NCBI RefSeq assembly: GCF_015832195.1
Contig: NC_052027.1
Span: forward strand, 8,180,149-8,244,148
Reading direction: 5' to 3'
DNA length: 64,000 bases
Source of the DNA: Motacilla alba alba
Taxonomy: Eukaryota > Chordata > Aves > Passeriformes > Motacillidae
Under the pieces are notes generated by a model. That model was not told the DNA's origin and ran no database searches. It worked only from the letters and a program-made list of their open reading frames with translations. This document shows, piece by piece, positions 60,871 through 64,000 of the stretch (within the stretch, counting starts at the first letter, position 1; each line of letters opens with the position of its first letter). The translations under genes and the position numbers were made by a program.

Positions 60871-63009
60871 GCCTTGTTGGTTTTTTTAAATAACTTTTCT
60901 GGGGAATTGATATCTAGAATTCAGTTTGAAAATATTAACCTGTTAACTTCAGGGAACAAACTGCAGGTTGTATGACCACAGCACCTTTTGTTTTGATGAA
61001 TTTGAAGCAGTCTTTGCTCTCAGTGGAGCTGCTGAAATGATCTCCAAAGCTTTTCACTTTCTCACTCATCACATCACGGAGACCAGTGCTAGGATACTAT
61101 CCTCAGCTCTGGTGCTCACAGGACACTGAAAAACAGTGAGACTGCAGAAAAGAACAATAACAGTGACTCAAGAAATGAAGAAAATTCCTGCAAGTGTGAG
61201 AGAGTAAAGTGTATATAAGAATAAGGCAGAAAGAGCCCCCAAGGACCAGCTTCAGGGGGGTTGCTCATGTCTTAAGCTGTAAATAACAAAAGCCAAAGTT
61301 TGTCCCACAATTAGTTAAGAGACAGAAACAACAACCAAATAGTTTCATGCCACTTTAAGAAAAGATACAGAGGCAACTGAATTTGTTTTCTTTTTTTTTC
61401 ATACAAAGAACTTATCTGCAGCTTAAAATGGTCAACGAAAAACATGTTTCTATAGTTAGCATGCACAGCTGTAGGAAAATATTCCTTAGATTTGATATGT
61501 TATAAATAAGTAATTTGAATTTTTGTTTCAGAATGACATTTTCTTCTGAGATCAGTCTGATTTAATTAGCAAGTTCCATCATCACACATGCATCCTAACC
61601 TGGAAATCATTTAGTAGGACTTGAAGGGAGAGCTCTGGTTAACCTGGAAAAAAATGTGTCATGGTTTGGCTGTTTTTCTGCTTTTGTTTTAATTTTAAAA
61701 AATCCTCACATTTTATATATTTTGACATCAGAAAGTTATAGGTTCTCTGCTTCTTTTTATTTTTCTCCTGTTTAGAAAATTATCTCAAGAAGAAATTATT
61801 TAATAGCTCTATACCTCCTTTTCCTGGTTTTTTTTTTTAGTTGTACAAGAGATCAGCAGAGTAGCAAATGAACATGAATATCAGCATTTTCTATAAGACT
61901 TCCACAGTAATTGAAATTTCCTGTTTTCTTTGGCCTGTCCAGGCTGCACCAGCCAGGTTTTGCTCTTTCCAGTGAGCTTCAATAACTGCGTTTCATTTGG
62001 GAGCAGAAGACAGCATTCTCTAATAAAACACATCTGGTACAGCTGAAGGATCAGTCATGAGCTGACCTAAATGTGGGCTGGAAGTGCTCCTGAGGGGACA
62101 CTTCTTTCTTCAGTCCTTTTAATCTTTTTAAAATCCCTAGAAGTGGCAGGCCAGCTCTATAAGTAGTTCCCAGTCCTAATTAACAGCCCTGCCTTGTGGA
62201 TGTGGTCATATATAGACTTTGCTAAGTCAGTCTTCAGTGAGACTGATTTGTGTTTGCCTTTCATTAGGTCAGTGTCTCTTCCATCACAGAAACCCTTTTC
62301 TTGGAGGGAGCAGTCACAGGTAAATGTCACACAGTTTTTAGAGGCGACTCTCTTCATGCATTCAGTTTAATTAACCCAGATCTGCTTTGAAAGAGTGTTT
62401 CCAGTGATTTCTCTGTGGCTTGGCAAGGTGTCCCCAGCAACAGGTCACTCCCAGCAGTGTGACTTTGCTGAATCCTATCAGATTTATGTGCAACCCAGTT
62501 GTATGGGTGCTGGAACAGAGAGGGGAGCAAAGTTGTGCTGCTCAGCAGAACTGTCCAGAACTAGGAAACAAAAGCTGAAGTGATTGATTGGGTGAAGATT
62601 TCAGCAAATGATACCAAAATTAAAACATTAAGCTAATGACTTTAAAGAAAATTGCATTGCCATGTGCAATTTATTCACTAGAGAGAAAGCAAATGTGGTT
62701 TTACTTTCACAGAAAAAGACTTAAATAAAATTGAGCAAAGGAACCTTATTTCTCTCCTTCTTTCTCTGTCTGCTTCTCCCTGGAACTTCAAAACTGAGTG
62801 GCTGTCAGAATGTTTCATCTGTTTGACCTGTCACAGGAGAGGTCAGCAGTGATCAGTGACTATACTTTTTAACAGATGGAGGGCTGTAATTGAGAATAAT
62901 TCCTCAGCAATTTGGTAGGCAGGGGTTGTTTCAAACTGGCTTTCAAAGGCAGTACCAGAATGGAAATGTTAGAAATTCTGTAAGTGAATCAGTTTTGGGT
63001 TTTGTTGTT
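60871..63009. other. Non-genic stretch, possibly with an ancient CR1 trace
   Basis: At 61085-61200, 'ctcagctctggtgctcac' and the following purine-rich text loosely follow the CR1 'ccagctctggggtccccagc' region. The match is too weak to call. A run of nine T lies at 61391-61399. No gene is recognised. Confidence 0.3.
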
Positions 63010-63080
63010 TCAGGATTTTTTTTTTGTTTTTGGAGGTTTTTGGGGGCTTTTTTTGGTTGGTTGGTTGGTTGGTTTGGTTT
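63010..63080 (+). repeat. T/G-rich simple sequence with (GGTT)n
   Basis: T runs (63016-63030) and GGGGG (63042-63046) lead into GGTT units with GG at 63055, 63059, 63063, 63067, 63071 and 63076. Six regularly spaced GG pairs can form a two-quartet G-quadruplex. The tract lies about 135 bases upstream of the LINE remnant below. Confidence 0.9.
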
Positions 63081-63214
63081 AGTTTAATTTTATCTCTAAT
63101 GAAAAATCTGCAGAATGGGAGCACTCACATTTTAAACAGCCATGTATTTTCCAGAAATTACTTGAAGTGTAATCAATTTTCACCATCTCCTGGGGTGCCC
63201 TGCAGCTAAGATGA

Positions 63215-63376
63215 GAAGGAGCCCAGAAATGCAGTGACAAAGAGCTGATTGGGAAGGCTCAGATGCCCTGGGCTGGACATGTGGCCCAGACAGCTGATGC
63301 ACAAATGCCCAAGCAGCTGCTGCACCGTGGGTTCATGCTCAGCAAGAGAGGCACGGCTGCCAGGGAAGAATTTTAG
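63215..63376 (+). mobile_element. Remnant of a non-CR1 non-LTR retrotransposon ORF2 C-terminus
   Basis: This open segment between stops encodes WAGHV (63269-63283), then eight residues, then PKQLL (63308-63322), with a Lys-Arg pair at positions 13-14 after that Pro. This follows the widely seen LINE polymerase C-terminal pattern W-x-GHV-x(8)-PKxLL-x(7)-KR, at exact spacing. A Phe follows where the family normally has F-K-D, and the next codon is TAG. The segment differs from CR1, whose C-terminus carries MIRG.EHL and LDIRKKFF. RTE-like elements are plausible candidates, but the family cannot be fixed from 53 codons. The copy is dead, and its limits are the open frame, not the true insertion ends. 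Confidence 0.5.
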
Positions 63377-63399
63377 AGCTTCTCTGAAGTACTACTTGG

Positions 63400-64000
63400 A
63401 ATAAATGAGTTTATCTGTTGAGTACTGCCAGTCCTTGGTGAGAGCTAGAGAGCCCAGGTAAAGCTTCTGCAGCACAAAAATGGGTTGAGAACTGCAGTGT
63501 GTGCACAGCATGGAGGGAGCTGTGGCACTTCTTTTAGCCTTTGTCCAAGGGTGAGTCAATGAGCACAGGGGGAAGTGCCCTAACCCAAGATTTATAGGAT
63601 TGCAAGGGAAATGCACAGATCAGAGCTGGAGGCAATGCCCAAAGCCAGCAGGTTGATGCCAGCTGTGCCAGAGTTTCATGGGGGCTGAGAAGGAGCCCAG
63701 GTTTGTGCTCATTCCATTCATCTCCTCAGGCAGAGCAGCCCTTGAATCTGAGCCACTCCTGTCCCTCTGCCACCACCTGCAGCCAGGGCCACGCAGCTGT
63801 AGTGGCCTGGATATTGGTGTGACTTTTGGGGGGCTTTTCGGATGATGAGGTTACAGTATCTTGTGTTCAAGGACACATTCTGCTAAATGCCAATCTATGG
63901 CATTTTTTCTCACTTCTTTTCTGAAAGAAACAGTTGGTTCTTTAGCTAGAAATCTGTGAAGCTTGATGGGTATAAGCATTTGGGTGGCTCAATACAGCAA
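63400..64000. other. Non-genic end of window
   Basis: Moderately GC-rich (63620-63800), with a minus-strand 74-codon open frame and no recognised product. It could include more of the LINE remnant in a decayed state, but I cannot demonstrate it. Confidence 0.35.

Noticed and set aside
61085..61210. Possible very old CR1 piece
   Set aside because: Only one short phrase agrees; not enough to list as a mobile element.
1..64000. Search for a new multi-gene system, CRISPR array, viral insertion or RNA operon
   Set aside because: Nothing in the window supports one; it reads as sparse vertebrate non-coding DNA with a few retroelement remains.

Overview
The window looks like avian nuclear DNA from a gene-poor, AT-rich region (intergenic, or inside a very large intron). 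The best evidence is a set of CR1 LINE fragments. Their 3' ends carry the bird-type sequence in which a 'ggtcccttccaacccaaacc' block is followed by tandem 'tctatgatt'-like units (clearest at 13048-13152). There are only a few such fragments in 64 kb and no primate- or rodent-type SINEs or L1s, which also fits a bird. The exact species cannot be read from the sequence.

Layout. 1-3340 has nothing recognisable. 3409-4000 (minus strand) holds the best candidate for protein-coding sequence: a 306-bp, phase-0/phase-0 exon-like block with splice-like ends, followed by more protein-like reading in shifted frames. It may be a real exon or a decayed gene copy, and I do not recognise the product. 4277-5390 is repeat-rich: an old CR1, a T13G18 tract and a minisatellite. 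13048-13152 is a CR1 3' end, and 13805-14185 is a small, sharp CpG island, the only one in the window and the best promoter candidate. 16514-16643 is a long ATTTT pentanucleotide repeat, and 26706-26750 a TAT/CAT compound microsatellite. 37955-38203 holds two minus-strand CR1 pieces. 40700-41112 and 47041-47190 are two plus-strand CR1 pieces that together look like adjoining halves of one 3' end. 57334-57481 is a weak exon candidate. 63215-63376 encodes a remnant of the C-terminal end of a non-CR1 non-LTR retrotransposon, with the WAGHV...PKQLL...KR motif at canonical spacing.

The many other open reading frames of 60-160 codons are about what AT-rich vertebrate sequence gives by chance. None shows a family motif together with convincing splice or start context. 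I found no tRNA, rRNA, CRISPR, operon or gene cluster, and no coherent novel biological system. The points most worth following are the exon-like block at 3.4-4.0 kb, the orphan CpG island at 14 kb, the non-CR1 LINE remnant at 63.3 kb and the possibly split CR1 at 41/47 kb.
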